Counted from the first letter of the stretch, positions 18,221-28,197 are shown. The stretch: DNA of 32,618 nucleotides from Parabacteroides sp. (GCA_028707405.1 JAQWBH010000015.1:1-32618); one strand, 5' to 3'. A program made the numbers and translations. The notes: generated by a model from the letters alone, not told the origin.

Positions 18221-19786
18221 ATGAAAAAGAATCATTTTACTCTTATGGCAGTCTTTGGTATATTCTTATGCCTCAACGCCAATATTTTCGCAGAAGACTA
18301 TTATGTGTTGTACAAAAACAACACTGTTACCAAATTGTTTGCAGGCAGTGCCATTGATAGTGTACGCCCCGACAACAAAACCGCTGCTGAGAACCTGTTG
18401 TTTTACACCGGCGCGGTCCCCGAAACTGTAGTATTGCCCGACAGCGTAGTGTTTAAAAATATTACAGACCTCTCGAAAAGCGAAAAAGCAAACTGCTACA
18501 TCATACCAAGCAGCGGAACTTATATGTTCGACACCGAATTACGCGATGGAACGCTTAAAAGCGGCGATGCGGCCGATTATGTTTGGACGGATGTGAAATA
18601 TCAAGGTATAAACATCAACAATAATGTAGTAGCAATTGACTCTCTTTTTACTGTTGGAACCGTTAAAGAAGTTAGTGTAGATGGTGTAGCTGATGCAAAT
18701 TGGGTTATAAAAGATATTCAGTACATTCCGGCACTGAACAAAATTATGTTTACCGCTACCGGAAATATTGGTAATTCGCTGATTGCTCTTTATACAGAAG
18801 GCGAAGGCGGGGCACGTTCCGTTGTTTGGAGTTGGCATGTTTGGTCAACAGGCGTTAGTGCTGAAAATATGGAAATAGAATGGAAAAGTAAAAATTCAGT
18901 TACTTACAACCAATATCCTGTTGTAATATTAGACCGCAATATCGGTGCGCTTACTGCGGTTAATGTTGATAATTTACTTATCAATGGTTTGCATTACGAA
19001 TGGGGACGTAAAGACCCATTCCCTACCGCACGCAAAATAGGCCAGAAAAGTTCTGCTCTTACAGAAGCCACTCCTTTTGCAGACGCAATGCCTGTGAAAT
19101 TTAACACGGCTTTTGGTTCCGGATTTTCTTATTATGGTGTTACCACTAATGCTGTAACGATGGAAAGTAGCACCGCTTACCCTACTACGTTTTACAGGGG
19201 AGCAACAGCTGATGCAAATACCTGGGCAACAGACATGAGTGGTATTGAAGGAAAAAAGGCCTGGGGTGATATTATTGCGCCTTTTGGCACAGATTATATA
19301 GGTTGGGAAGCATATTCAAATGTAACTCCAAATGCCACAGAAACTTATGTTAATGGTGCGCGTCCTGCAAGATACGCAAAAACAAAATATGACCCCTGTC
19401 CTGCCGGATACCGCGTACCTACCGCCGAACAAATGTGGCTGACTTTTTCTGTAAATAAAGTAACGAGTAACCATACAGCTGTTGAAGGCGATCCGTTTTG
19501 GCAAAATACACTAACCGCGCGCAGTAATATAACTTTTGGTACCAAATATAATTGTCCGTCTCCAAATACAGATGTTTCAACCCGTATGCCAGCATCAGGA
19601 GAGCGTACCGCAGGAGGTAAATTGACTAATTACGGTAATACTACTTATTATTGGACCGCCACCACAAGCGGTGTAGCAAATGGAGCCTACAATTACGCAT
19701 TAGGTAACGACCCGCGTACCACCGGTGTTAATACTTATGGTGCAGGTCGTCCGGTACGTTGTGTAAAAGAAGTAGTTGCAGAATAA
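18221..19786 (+). CDS. Secreted FISUMP-domain protein
   Basis: The frame extends upstream to 18179, but the ATG at 18221 is followed by a signal peptide (MKKNHFTLMAVFGIFLCLNA), so I use it; the protein has 521 residues. After the signal peptide comes the YYVLYKNN motif with AIDSV and a second DSVVF repeat about 50 residues later. The rest is a Fibrobacter succinogenes major paralogous (FISUMP) region: ANCYIIPSSGTYMFDT, SWHVWSTG, LDRNIGAL, WGRKDPF, YDPCPAGYRVPTAEQMW and the final RPVRCV. FISUMP proteins are surface proteins of unknown molecular function, possibly adhesive. The same core occurs in two other proteins of this operon. Confidence 0.82.
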   Translation: MKKNHFTLMAVFGIFLCLNANIFAEDYYVLYKNNTVTKLFAGSAIDSVRPDNKTAAENLLFYTGAVPETVVLPDSVVFKNITDLSKSEKANCYIIPSSGTYMFDTELRDGTLKSGDAADYVWTDVKYQGININNNVVAIDSLFTVGTVKEVSVDGVADANWVIKDIQYIPALNKIMFTATGNIGNSLIALYTEGEGGARSVVWSWHVWSTGVSAENMEIEWKSKNSVTYNQYPVVILDRNIGALTAVNVDNLLINGLHYEWGRKDPFPTARKIGQKSSALTEATPFADAMPVKFNTAFGSGFSYYGVTTNAVTMESSTAYPTTFYRGATADANTWATDMSGIEGKKAWGDIIAPFGTDYIGWEAYSNVTPNATETYVNGARPARYAKTKYDPCPAGYRVPTAEQMWLTFSVNKVTSNHTAVEGDPFWQNTLTARSNITFGTKYNCPSPNTDVSTRMPASGERTAGGKLTNYGNTTYYWTATTSGVANGAYNYALGNDPRTTGVNTYGAGRPVRCVKEVVAE

Positions 19787-19834
19787 GAATATTTTTGTTC
19801 GAAGGAATAAACATACTATCAAAAAAAATTATTA

Positions 19835-21832
19835 ATGAAAAAGTATATAATTTTCACAATGTTAGGCTTGTTGTTATTGGCAGCCTGCACGGAAGAAGAA
19901 CTGAACAACAACGAAAAAGAAAAACTGTCTGCTGTTATCAGCAATCCGATAGAAGGCGCAAAAAGCGCTTTTGTGAGCGGCGATGAAGTGAAAGTTTTTT
20001 CCGATAAAGATTCAAAAGGCGGTATTTTCTCTGCCAAAGACGACGGCATACTTGAGGGCGCAAGTATAGAAGGTGACGAACTCTATGCATTCTATCCCAA
20101 TACGATGCAAAGTTTGTCTTTCGACGGCAATTATATTTCGTTCCAAATGCCTTCTGACCAAAAATACACCGACGGCGAAACACTGCCATCGGTATATCCG
20201 CTCGTCGCTTCGGGGAATAAGGATGATGGCCTGACTTTCAAAGCAGTAGCCGCATTACTTAAAATAAACCTGAGGGGCGAAGGCTCAATTGCTTCCGTAA
20301 AAATAGAAGGGAGCGACAGCAATGGTAACGCCATGCCGATGTCGGGTAATGCCACTATCGACATAGACGACAGTTCGCTCTTTCTAGCTATGGAACCTAC
20401 GGCAAACACTTATACCTCATTTAACGGCGCCCTTACGGCAGGTCTTAATACCTCGTGCTCCCTTATTGTTCCGGCGGGAAATTATGCCAGGCTAACTGTT
20501 ACTGTGTTGAGCGCAGAAGGAGCAAATGTGCAGAAAATTTTTGAAAACGTTGCACCCGGACTGACGAGCGTTACAACGCTCGACGTTGACGTGCATTACG
20601 GAAGCAACATTAATCTGTCGACTGCCGGTTTGTCGAACTGCTACATTATAGCTGCAGCAGGCAATTACGCTTTCGACACGAAATTGCAGGATAATACACC
20701 TTTGAGCGGAACAGCCGCAGATTATCTTTGGACAGATGTGGAATATATCTGGACATCGGAAGCCGAAAACGGTGTAAAGGAAATTACCGGCACGGTAGAA
20801 CCGAAAAATCCTGAATATATTGTTAAAGATTTGGCTTACAATGCCGAAAGCAAACAAATCACTTTTACCGCCACCGGAAATGTTGGTAACGCTGTGATTG
20901 CTTTGTACAACGACAACGGGGGTAAACGCAAAATCGTTTGGACCTGGCACATTTGGGTAACAGGGCAAACCGTTTCGGAAATGACCGTTGCAAACTGGCG
21001 CAGTAAAATGTTGTCGAACAAAGGGCAATCCCTGAATTGGCTCGACCGCAATATCGGTGCATTCAACATTACGAATGTAAATAATGTGGGCAACTATGGC
21101 TTACTGTATCAATGGGGACGCAAGGATCCTTTTATCGGCTCGCGTGTAACAGGCTCCACAGCCAACACTACGAGAATGGAAAATACGCCGTTTGGAGAAT
21201 ACACTATGCCGGTTTTAAACAATGAAGCATTTGATGCGCCGTTTTCATACAACAACACCGATTTGCTTACAGTGGCTCAAACGGCAGGAACGCCGACAAC
21301 CTTTTATCTTAACGCCGACAAATGGGCCAGCGATATTCAAAAAGATGCTTGGGGTGATGGCGAAGCTCCTTTCAACGATTGGCAGACCTATGCAAAAAAC
21401 ACCGACCCGAAAGAAAATTTCAGCGATGGTGTCCGAAAAGGTTCAAAAAGTAACTACGACCCCTGTCCGCAAGGTTACCGCGTACCGACAGCCGAAGAAC
21501 TTTGGCTTTCGTTTGCTACCTTTGGAATAGATAACAAAGAATATCCGGATTGGAACGGCAATGTTACCACTGTAAAAAGCGACCAGACACAAGGACGTAA
21601 AATAATAAGTTTTGCCGATCCGAACACCTTTACCCGTATTCCGACTCCGGGTTGGCGGCAGGAAGGCGCTTTGAACAGCGTAGGCTATTTTTCTATCTAT
21701 TGGACTTCGACCACCGACCCTAATCCCGAAAAAGACGGTTGGGGATTGCGTTGGGTAGTTGCTTCAAATTTGCGCATCGATGGTAGTGGTACTGTGGCTA
21801 TTGCGCGTCCTTTGCGTTGTGTGGCTGAATAA
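19835..21832 (+). CDS. Lipoprotein with fimbrillin-like and FISUMP domains
   Basis: The 665-residue lipoprotein has lipobox LLAAC (Cys18). The N-terminal part (about 30-255) resembles fimbrillin-like/Mfa-type domains of Bacteroidales, with ELYAFYPN and a later LTFKAVAALLKINL typical of that group. The C-terminal part from about residue 262 is the FISUMP core: SNCYIIAAAGNYAFDTKLQD, TATGNVGNAVIALY, WTWHIWVTG, LDRNIGAF, WGRKDPFIGSR, YDPCPQGYRVPTAEE and the final RPLRCV. Fimbrillin-like domains form or cap surface filaments, so this may be an anchored display form of the core. It sits between two genes with the same core or with an enzyme role, in the same operon. Confidence 0.82.
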   Translation: MKKYIIFTMLGLLLLAACTEEELNNNEKEKLSAVISNPIEGAKSAFVSGDEVKVFSDKDSKGGIFSAKDDGILEGASIEGDELYAFYPNTMQSLSFDGNYISFQMPSDQKYTDGETLPSVYPLVASGNKDDGLTFKAVAALLKINLRGEGSIASVKIEGSDSNGNAMPMSGNATIDIDDSSLFLAMEPTANTYTSFNGALTAGLNTSCSLIVPAGNYARLTVTVLSAEGANVQKIFENVAPGLTSVTTLDVDVHYGSNINLSTAGLSNCYIIAAAGNYAFDTKLQDNTPLSGTAADYLWTDVEYIWTSEAENGVKEITGTVEPKNPEYIVKDLAYNAESKQITFTATGNVGNAVIALYNDNGGKRKIVWTWHIWVTGQTVSEMTVANWRSKMLSNKGQSLNWLDRNIGAFNITNVNNVGNYGLLYQWGRKDPFIGSRVTGSTANTTRMENTPFGEYTMPVLNNEAFDAPFSYNNTDLLTVAQTAGTPTTFYLNADKWASDIQKDAWGDGEAPFNDWQTYAKNTDPKENFSDGVRKGSKSNYDPCPQGYRVPTAEELWLSFATFGIDNKEYPDWNGNVTTVKSDQTQGRKIISFADPNTFTRIPTPGWRQEGALNSVGYFSIYWTSTTDPNPEKDGWGLRWVVASNLRIDGSGTVAIARPLRCVAE

Positions 21833-21842
21833 TATTAAAAAA

Positions 21843-24134
21843 ATGAAAATAAATAATTTAGTTTTAACGTTTGCGATGGTTGCGGTAGTTTTTGCCGCAA
21901 CCGCGCAAACCAATCCTGAATTTGCCCGTCAAGTCGGACATGAAGGAACGGTTTTGCTAAAAAACAGAGATAACGCACTGCCTTTGGCAAAAGGTGCAAA
22001 AGTTGCACTTTTCGGCATCAACCAAATTGATTATATAAAAGGCGGCGGAGGTTCAGGCGACGTATATGTTGCTTATGAACGCAATCTGCTCTACGGTATG
22101 CAGGAAAAAGAAAAAGCAGGCAAAATTTCTCTTGTTCCCGAATTGATAACGTTTTATCGCGATGCTTTCAAACAGGGAAGTCGTTGTATCAATGAACCCA
22201 AAATTTCAGCTGAATTGATGCGGCAGGCAAGGCAAAAAGCCAACGTTGCCATTATTACTATCGGTCGTTATTCGCTCGAAGGCAGCGACCGCAGTGCAGA
22301 GAAAGCCGACTACTATTTGAGCGATTCCGAACAAAAATTAGTCGAACAAATCACTGCCGCAGGATTTGAAGAAGTCATCATTAATCTCAATGTCGGAGGA
22401 ATGGTTGATACGCAGTGGTTTAAAGACAACTCAAAAATCAATGCGACTCTCTTATCTTGGCAGGGCGGAATGGAGGCGGGGAACATCGTTGCAGATATTC
22501 TTACAGGCGACGCCTATCCTTCGGGCAAACTGTCGGATACTTTTGCAAAAAGTTACGACGTTTATCCTGCTTCGGCATCGTTCAAAGAATCTCCTTATTT
22601 TGTCAATTACCAAGAAGACATTTATGTCGGCTACCGTTATTTTGAAACCATTCCGGGCGCAGCAGAAAAAGTCAATTACGAATTTGGTTTCGGACTTTCT
22701 TACACCGATTTTGCGATTTCAAATATTTCGGCAAAAGAGGTAAATGACAGCATTTTTATTCAGGCAACGGTAAAAAATAATGGTTCTCGCAAAGGCAAAG
22801 AAGTAATACAAGTCTATTTCAGCGCACCACAAGGCAAGTTGGGCAAACCGGCCAGAGAATTAGCCGCTTTTCAAAAAACCCGCGAATTATCTGCGGGCGA
22901 GGAGCAAATTATTACGATGGGATTTCCTGTCGCCGATATGTCAAGTTATGACGATTTTGATAAAATTTTTCCCGCCTCTTTCGTCTTGGAAAAAGGAAAT
23001 TACAAATTTTATGTTGGCAACTCAGTACGAAATACAATTAAGGCAAAATTTGAATACAAAGTCAAAACCGATCGCGCCGTTTTTCAACTTTCGCACCAGG
23101 TTACGCCGAAAGATTTGAAAAAACGTCTTTTGGCAAACGGCAGTTACGAAAATGTTCCGTCAATTCCAACTGCTGAAAATTTTGAACTTTCACAAGCGCA
23201 AAAAGCGCAATCGGACAAATTTTTAACACTGAAAGATGTCTATAGAAACCGCTCGCTGATGCCATATTTTTTGGCTCAACTCTCTGATGAAGAATTATTT
23301 ATTCTCTCACGTGGACGTGCCAACAACGCCTATTCCAATACCGGTGGAATGGGTTATCTCCCTCATCGCGACATTCCAAATATCATTACTGCCGATGGAC
23401 CTGCGGGTCTGCGTATCGGAAGAATGAATTATAAAGGGGAGCCGATTGCAACCGCTTTCCCCTGCGGTACGCAACAGGCTTGCACGTGGAATCCTGCGCT
23501 TATTGAAGAAGTAGGAAAACGAGAAGGCGAAGAATGTATTGCAATGGGTGTGGGCATTTGGCTTGCTCCGGGTATGAACATACACCGTGACCCGCTTTGC
23601 GGACGAAATTTTGAATATTATTCCGAAGACCCCCTGCTGACAGGCAAAACGGCTGCGGCGCTTTCTCGCGGCGTTCAATCGAAAAAAGTTGCTATTACGC
23701 TGAAACATTTTTGCTGCAATAATAAAGAGGAAAAACGCAACGAAAGCGACAGCCGCGTTTCCGAAAGGGCGGTGCGCGAAATCTATCTGCGCGGTTTTGA
23801 AATCGGCGTAAAAGAGGGCGGTGCGTGGTCTATTATGACCTCATACAATCTTCTGAACGGAATAGAAACATCGGAAAATTACAGCCTGATTACCAATATA
23901 CTGCGTAAAGAATGGGGTTTCAATGGCGCAGTAATGACCGATTGGAACAACAACAGCCACCACGCCCGCGAAGCCCGCGCAGGCAACGACATCAAAATGC
24001 CGAGTAGCAGTTCTAAAACGCTGAAAGAGGGTTTGAACGACGGCAGCCTTACCCGCGCAGAGTTGGAACGCAACGTGGAATATTTGCTCAATATGTTTAT
24101 GAAAAACCACCTTTTTGAGAATACTATAAAATAA
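21843..24134 (+). CDS. GH3 beta-glucosidase with inverted domain order
   Basis: The open frame begins at 21759 inside the previous gene; the ATG at 21843 is followed by a signal peptide (MKINNLVLTFAMVAVVFAATAQ), so I use it (763 residues). GH3 enzymes cleave terminal beta-linked glucose, xylose or related sugars. Usually the TIM barrel comes first. Here the alpha/beta sandwich domain (GH3_C) comes first (HEGTVLLKNRDNALPL, SGKLSDTFAKS), then the fibronectin III-like domain (ENGS-like NNGSRKGKEVIQVYFSAP), and the TIM barrel last (TADGPAGLR, KHFCCNN, nucleophile Asp700 in MTDWNN). This order is known from Ruminococcus albus and Butyrivibrio fibrisolvens beta-glucosidases. All key motifs are present, so the enzyme should be active in the periplasm. 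Confidence 0.92.
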   Translation: MKINNLVLTFAMVAVVFAATAQTNPEFARQVGHEGTVLLKNRDNALPLAKGAKVALFGINQIDYIKGGGGSGDVYVAYERNLLYGMQEKEKAGKISLVPELITFYRDAFKQGSRCINEPKISAELMRQARQKANVAIITIGRYSLEGSDRSAEKADYYLSDSEQKLVEQITAAGFEEVIINLNVGGMVDTQWFKDNSKINATLLSWQGGMEAGNIVADILTGDAYPSGKLSDTFAKSYDVYPASASFKESPYFVNYQEDIYVGYRYFETIPGAAEKVNYEFGFGLSYTDFAISNISAKEVNDSIFIQATVKNNGSRKGKEVIQVYFSAPQGKLGKPARELAAFQKTRELSAGEEQIITMGFPVADMSSYDDFDKIFPASFVLEKGNYKFYVGNSVRNTIKAKFEYKVKTDRAVFQLSHQVTPKDLKKRLLANGSYENVPSIPTAENFELSQAQKAQSDKFLTLKDVYRNRSLMPYFLAQLSDEELFILSRGRANNAYSNTGGMGYLPHRDIPNIITADGPAGLRIGRMNYKGEPIATAFPCGTQQACTWNPALIEEVGKREGEECIAMGVGIWLAPGMNIHRDPLCGRNFEYYSEDPLLTGKTAAALSRGVQSKKVAITLKHFCCNNKEEKRNESDSRVSERAVREIYLRGFEIGVKEGGAWSIMTSYNLLNGIETSENYSLITNILRKEWGFNGAVMTDWNNNSHHAREARAGNDIKMPSSSSKTLKEGLNDGSLTRAELERNVEYLLNMFMKNHLFENTIK

Positions 24135-24143
24135 ATTATCACA

Positions 24144-27002
24144 ATGAACAAATCATTTAAAAAATTAATCCTATTACTAATGCTTTTGACAGGCATTACC
24201 GGAACATTCGCGGCTGATAATTATTACTGCGTTTTCAAAAACGGCTTTATAAAGCAGTATTATCTTGCATCGGAAATTGACAGTGTTAAACAAACAAGTA
24301 AAACCGTTAATTTCTACAAAGGCGGTCAGGTGGAATCAGTGGACATTTGCCTGATAGACAGCGTAGTTTTCCGCACAACAATCGTAACGGATTTATCGGC
24401 TGCCGGTTATGCCAACTGTTATGTAGTCCCGCAAGCCGGAGAATACTCATTTGAAACAAGACTGTCTGACAACAGTCTTAAAACGGGGGATGCCGCCGAT
24501 TATCTGTGGACAAATGTCGAATGCGTATGGACGGAAGTTGTAAACGATCACACTGAAATTACCACTGCCGTCAATCCAATGGATGCGGAATACATCATCA
24601 AAAATGTAGCTTATGATGCCCAAAATCATCGCATAATGTTTACTGCTACGGGCAATACCGGCAACGCAGTTATCGCACTTTATACAGAAAACGCAGGTGT
24701 TCGTACCATCGTTTGGAGTTGGCACATCTGGGTGACAGGAGAAAGCATCGACGGAATAACAGTCGCCAACTGGCAAAGCGAAAAATTAGCTACTAACGGT
24801 CAGTCTATAACTTGGTTGAATCGTAATTTGGGAGCAACTTCTATTGACGCTGTCGATAATATTGGCAATTACGGCTTGATGTACCAATGGGGACGCAAAG
24901 ATCCGTTCATTGGCTCTCGTGTGGTAGGTTTGTCAGCATCACCTATCAATGACACCGCACCGTTTGGAACGTATTCGATGCCTGTAAAAACGAACGAAGC
25001 TTTCGGTAGTGGATTTATCACATCGAACAGTTTACCTACAGTAGAAGCTTCCGCACAATCACCAATGACGTTCTTTACAAATGATACAAAATGGGCGAGC
25101 GATATTCCTGTTTCGGCTTGGGGTGATGGAATCGCAACATTTGCCAAATGGTCGCAATGGGCAAACAATACCGACCCGAAAGAGAACAATTCTGACGGTA
25201 TACGGAGCGGTTCCAAAACAATTTACGATCCCTGTCCAGCCGGTTTTCGCATGCCTACTGCCGAAGAAATTTATCTTTCATTTGTATTTTGGAAAGACGG
25301 TACCCACACGGATTGGGATAACAATATCGCCAATCCCGCCAAAAGTACGCGTACAAACGGTCGCCGCATGATTACCGCCGACCCGAATACTTGGACTCGT
25401 ATTCCGGCTTGCGGCTGGCTCGACAATGGCAAAGTAATGAGCCTCGGCTCAACAACTTTTTACTGGTCAGCAACCATTAATCCCGAAAATCAATCGCAGG
25501 CAATGCGCTATTTGATGGGGTCGAACTGCCGCATCGAAGGCAGCGGTACCTTTGCTTTTGCACGTCCGGTACGTTGCGTAGCGGACAAATCGTTGGAAGC
25601 CATTCCTGATTTTACGAGTCATTCATCGGTCAGTGTAGATGCCAATTTGCAATCGAATATGGTGTTGCAGCAAAACGCCGTGTTTAAAGTTTCCGGTACA
25701 GGAACGCCTACGGAAAAAATCCGTGTTGCGGCAAGTTGGGAGCCTGTTTTTCACGATGTGACAGCAGGAAGCAACGGTCGATGGAGTGTCGATTTAAATA
25801 TTCCGGCAGCTACCAATATTCCGCAAACTATTAAGATTCAAGGAAAAACGACTGCCGTTTTCGATAATATCCTGATTGGCGAAGTGTGGTTATGCAGCGG
25901 ACAGTCGAATATGCGCTGGAATCTGAAAGATTGCAATAACGGCGCAGAAGAAGTTGCTTATTCCACTAATCCGAATATTCGTTTGCTGCTTATTACAGGC
26001 GATTCATCGACTGTAAAAAAAGAAGCGATTACCGAAAAATGGAAATTATGTACGCCAACTAACACCAACACTTTTTCAGCAGTCAGCTATTTTTTCGGAC
26101 GTGAATTGCAAAAACGCTTGAGCAACATCCCTATCGGATTGATTACTTCGGCGGTGGGTGCTACACCTGTCGAAGTCTGGATAGATAAACCTCTGATAGA
26201 AAATGACCCCGAACTGAAAGCCGCCTCTATGTTACATTCCACTACGCAAGGCAATGGCTACGAAAAAGCGGGCGTTTATTACAACAGGATGATTTATCCG
26301 CTAAAAAATATTCCTATCGGCGGGGCAATCTGGTATCAGGGAGAAAGCAATCAGGGTTCTCCGTATATTTACGAAAAATATTTGCAAGCCATGGTCATCA
26401 GTTGGCGTAATGAATGGAACAGCCAATTCCCATTTTATATAGCGCAAATCGCACCCTACAAAAGTCAGGGAACCTATCCGACAAATTATTCGAATCCTGC
26501 TCTGCGCTTTGTGCAAACTCAAACATCGGAATCCATTGCACTTTCAGGCATCGAAGTGAATGATGATTTGATTACAGATGTAAACAATATTCATCCGACC
26601 AACAAACAAGATGTTGGTTTGCGTTTGGCATATCTTGCTTTGTCTGCAAAATTCGGAAAAAGTCAGTACAATGCTTTCCGTTGCCCAATTTACGACAGCT
26701 TCTCGGTTAGCGGAAATAAACTGACCGTACAATTCAAATATGCCGAAGCAGGCTTAAAAACAACCGACGGAACTGCACCGACTTTGTTCGAGATTTGTGG
26801 CGACGATCATGTATTTTATCCTGCAAACGCCGTCATAACAGGTTCAACGATCGAATTGAGCAATCCGGGCGTAACCGCTCCGGTTGCGTCACGAATGGGA
26901 TGGAGTTATACAAAAGTTACCAATTTGCGCAGTGGTAATGATATGCCTGTCAGTGCTTTCCGCACTTACGATTGGACTGATACAACCGAAGAGGTGCAAT
27001 GA
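24144..27002 (+). CDS. FISUMP and SGNH sialate O-acetylesterase fusion
   Basis: The 952-residue secreted protein has a signal peptide (about 1-24). It starts with YYCVFKNGFIKQYY and two IDSV motifs, followed by a FISUMP core (about 88-480: WTNVECVW, NRNLGAT, WGRKDPFIGSR, YDPCPAGFRMPTAEE, RPVRCV). From about 490 comes an Ig-like linker and then an SGNH esterase (about 575-890): catalytic Ser588 in CSGQSNMRW, block III in WYQGESNQGS, and the His in NNIHPTNKQDVGLRLA. This family removes acetyl esters from sialic acid or from acetylated plant glycans. FISUMP is expected to place the esterase on a surface or substrate. The start lies 9 nt after the GH3 gene. The end overlaps the next gene by ATGA. 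Confidence 0.88.
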   Translation: MNKSFKKLILLLMLLTGITGTFAADNYYCVFKNGFIKQYYLASEIDSVKQTSKTVNFYKGGQVESVDICLIDSVVFRTTIVTDLSAAGYANCYVVPQAGEYSFETRLSDNSLKTGDAADYLWTNVECVWTEVVNDHTEITTAVNPMDAEYIIKNVAYDAQNHRIMFTATGNTGNAVIALYTENAGVRTIVWSWHIWVTGESIDGITVANWQSEKLATNGQSITWLNRNLGATSIDAVDNIGNYGLMYQWGRKDPFIGSRVVGLSASPINDTAPFGTYSMPVKTNEAFGSGFITSNSLPTVEASAQSPMTFFTNDTKWASDIPVSAWGDGIATFAKWSQWANNTDPKENNSDGIRSGSKTIYDPCPAGFRMPTAEEIYLSFVFWKDGTHTDWDNNIANPAKSTRTNGRRMITADPNTWTRIPACGWLDNGKVMSLGSTTFYWSATINPENQSQAMRYLMGSNCRIEGSGTFAFARPVRCVADKSLEAIPDFTSHSSVSVDANLQSNMVLQQNAVFKVSGTGTPTEKIRVAASWEPVFHDVTAGSNGRWSVDLNIPAATNIPQTIKIQGKTTAVFDNILIGEVWLCSGQSNMRWNLKDCNNGAEEVAYSTNPNIRLLLITGDSSTVKKEAITEKWKLCTPTNTNTFSAVSYFFGRELQKRLSNIPIGLITSAVGATPVEVWIDKPLIENDPELKAASMLHSTTQGNGYEKAGVYYNRMIYPLKNIPIGGAIWYQGESNQGSPYIYEKYLQAMVISWRNEWNSQFPFYIAQIAPYKSQGTYPTNYSNPALRFVQTQTSESIALSGIEVNDDLITDVNNIHPTNKQDVGLRLAYLALSAKFGKSQYNAFRCPIYDSFSVSGNKLTVQFKYAEAGLKTTDGTAPTLFEICGDDHVFYPANAVITGSTIELSNPGVTAPVASRMGWSYTKVTNLRSGNDMPVSAFRTYDWTDTTEEVQ

Positions 27003-28150
27003 AAATTAAAATATGTAAGATAGCAGGATTATTCATCTTGTTGGGATGTATTTCCTGCACAAAATCGAGTCGTTCAACGGTTGAAGTACTTCCTTTCGGT
27101 TGTACTTCAACCGGCGATTCGGTTTACCTTTTCCGTCTCACAAACCCTTCCGGCGCATCAATGGAAGTGATTGATTATGGTTGCAGGATCGTAAGCTTGC
27201 GTGTGCCGGATAAAAACGGGAAATTAGATGACGTCGTTCTCGGATATGACGATATACGAGGCTATGAGTTCGGTAAAGAACGTTATTTCGGCGCTTTGCT
27301 CGGACGGTATGCCAATCGCATCGCAAACGGCCGTTTCAGTATCGACGGCCTGGAGTATCAGTTACCCATCAACGAAAACCCCAACGGTCATCCTTGCCAT
27401 CTGCACGGTGGTGAAAAAGGCTTCGATCGCGTGATGTGGAATGCCGAGGCCTTCCAGCGCCAAGATACAGTTGGTGTTATTTTCTCACGACTAAGTCCTG
27501 ACTACGAAGAAGGATATCCTGGAAATCTTTACTGCACAGTGAAATACAGTTGGCTACCCAATAACACATGGCGCATCGAATACTCAGCTGAAACAGACAA
27601 GCCTACAATTGTAAACTTGTCGCAACATTGTTATTTCAATTTGAAAGGCGAAAACTTAGGAAGTGTTTTAGATAATTTTCTCACTGTATACAGCGATTCC
27701 ATCACTCCCAATAACGAAGGTTATATCCCCAAAGGTGAAATTGTTGCGGTAGAAAATACACCACTTGATTTCCGCACACCACATACATTTTTAGAGCGTA
27801 TTGACCAGCCTAATGAACATATGAAAATTATGGGAGGCTATTCTGCCAATTGGGTGCTCAATAATCAATCGGGAAGTTTTGAAAAAGCCTCTATGTTATA
27901 TGAACCTTTATCAGGTAGAGTATTGGAAGTTTGGACTACCGAACCAGGTTTATTGATATATACAGGCAAATCACTTTCCGACAAAATTACAGGCAAAAAT
28001 GGGAAGAACTTATGTAAATATGGTGGGCTCATTTTTGAGACCTTACATTATCCTGACACCCCTAATCATTCGAACTTTCCTTCATGCGTATTGCGCCCGG
28101 GGGAAGTCTATAATTCGGTAACAGAATATAGATTTAAAGTAAGGAAATAA
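26999..28150 (+). CDS. Lipoprotein aldose 1-epimerase (mutarotase)
   Basis: The enzyme interconverts the alpha and beta anomers of aldoses such as galactose. It has 383 residues and a lipoprotein signal peptide (FILLGCISC; Cys17 or Cys20). Family motifs are GRYANRIANGRF, CHLHGGEKGFD, the catalytic His210 in NLSQHCYFNL and the catalytic Glu347 in IFETLHYPD, so it should be active. Its start overlaps the stop of the fusion gene by 4 nt, which makes it the last gene of the operon. The remains of a galactokinase gene lie about 1.3 kb downstream, as if this was once joined to a galM-galK locus. No terminator is clear after it. Confidence 0.93.
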   Translation: MKIKICKIAGLFILLGCISCTKSSRSTVEVLPFGCTSTGDSVYLFRLTNPSGASMEVIDYGCRIVSLRVPDKNGKLDDVVLGYDDIRGYEFGKERYFGALLGRYANRIANGRFSIDGLEYQLPINENPNGHPCHLHGGEKGFDRVMWNAEAFQRQDTVGVIFSRLSPDYEEGYPGNLYCTVKYSWLPNNTWRIEYSAETDKPTIVNLSQHCYFNLKGENLGSVLDNFLTVYSDSITPNNEGYIPKGEIVAVENTPLDFRTPHTFLERIDQPNEHMKIMGGYSANWVLNNQSGSFEKASMLYEPLSGRVLEVWTTEPGLLIYTGKSLSDKITGKNGKNLCKYGGLIFETLHYPDTPNHSNFPSCVLRPGEVYNSVTEYRFKVRK

Positions 28151-28197
28151 GATATAAATGTAATATTTATCTACTAATCAAGCAGAAAACAACAAAT

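Noticed and set aside
20492..21028. 178-codon - strand frame within the fimbrillin/FISUMP gene
   Set aside because: It overlaps a strongly conserved coding region and similar shadow frames appear in the paralogous FISUMP genes, so it follows from their codon pattern.
28151..28197. Operon terminator after the epimerase gene
   Set aside because: The inverted stretches are weak and not followed by a T-run; no terminator can be supported.
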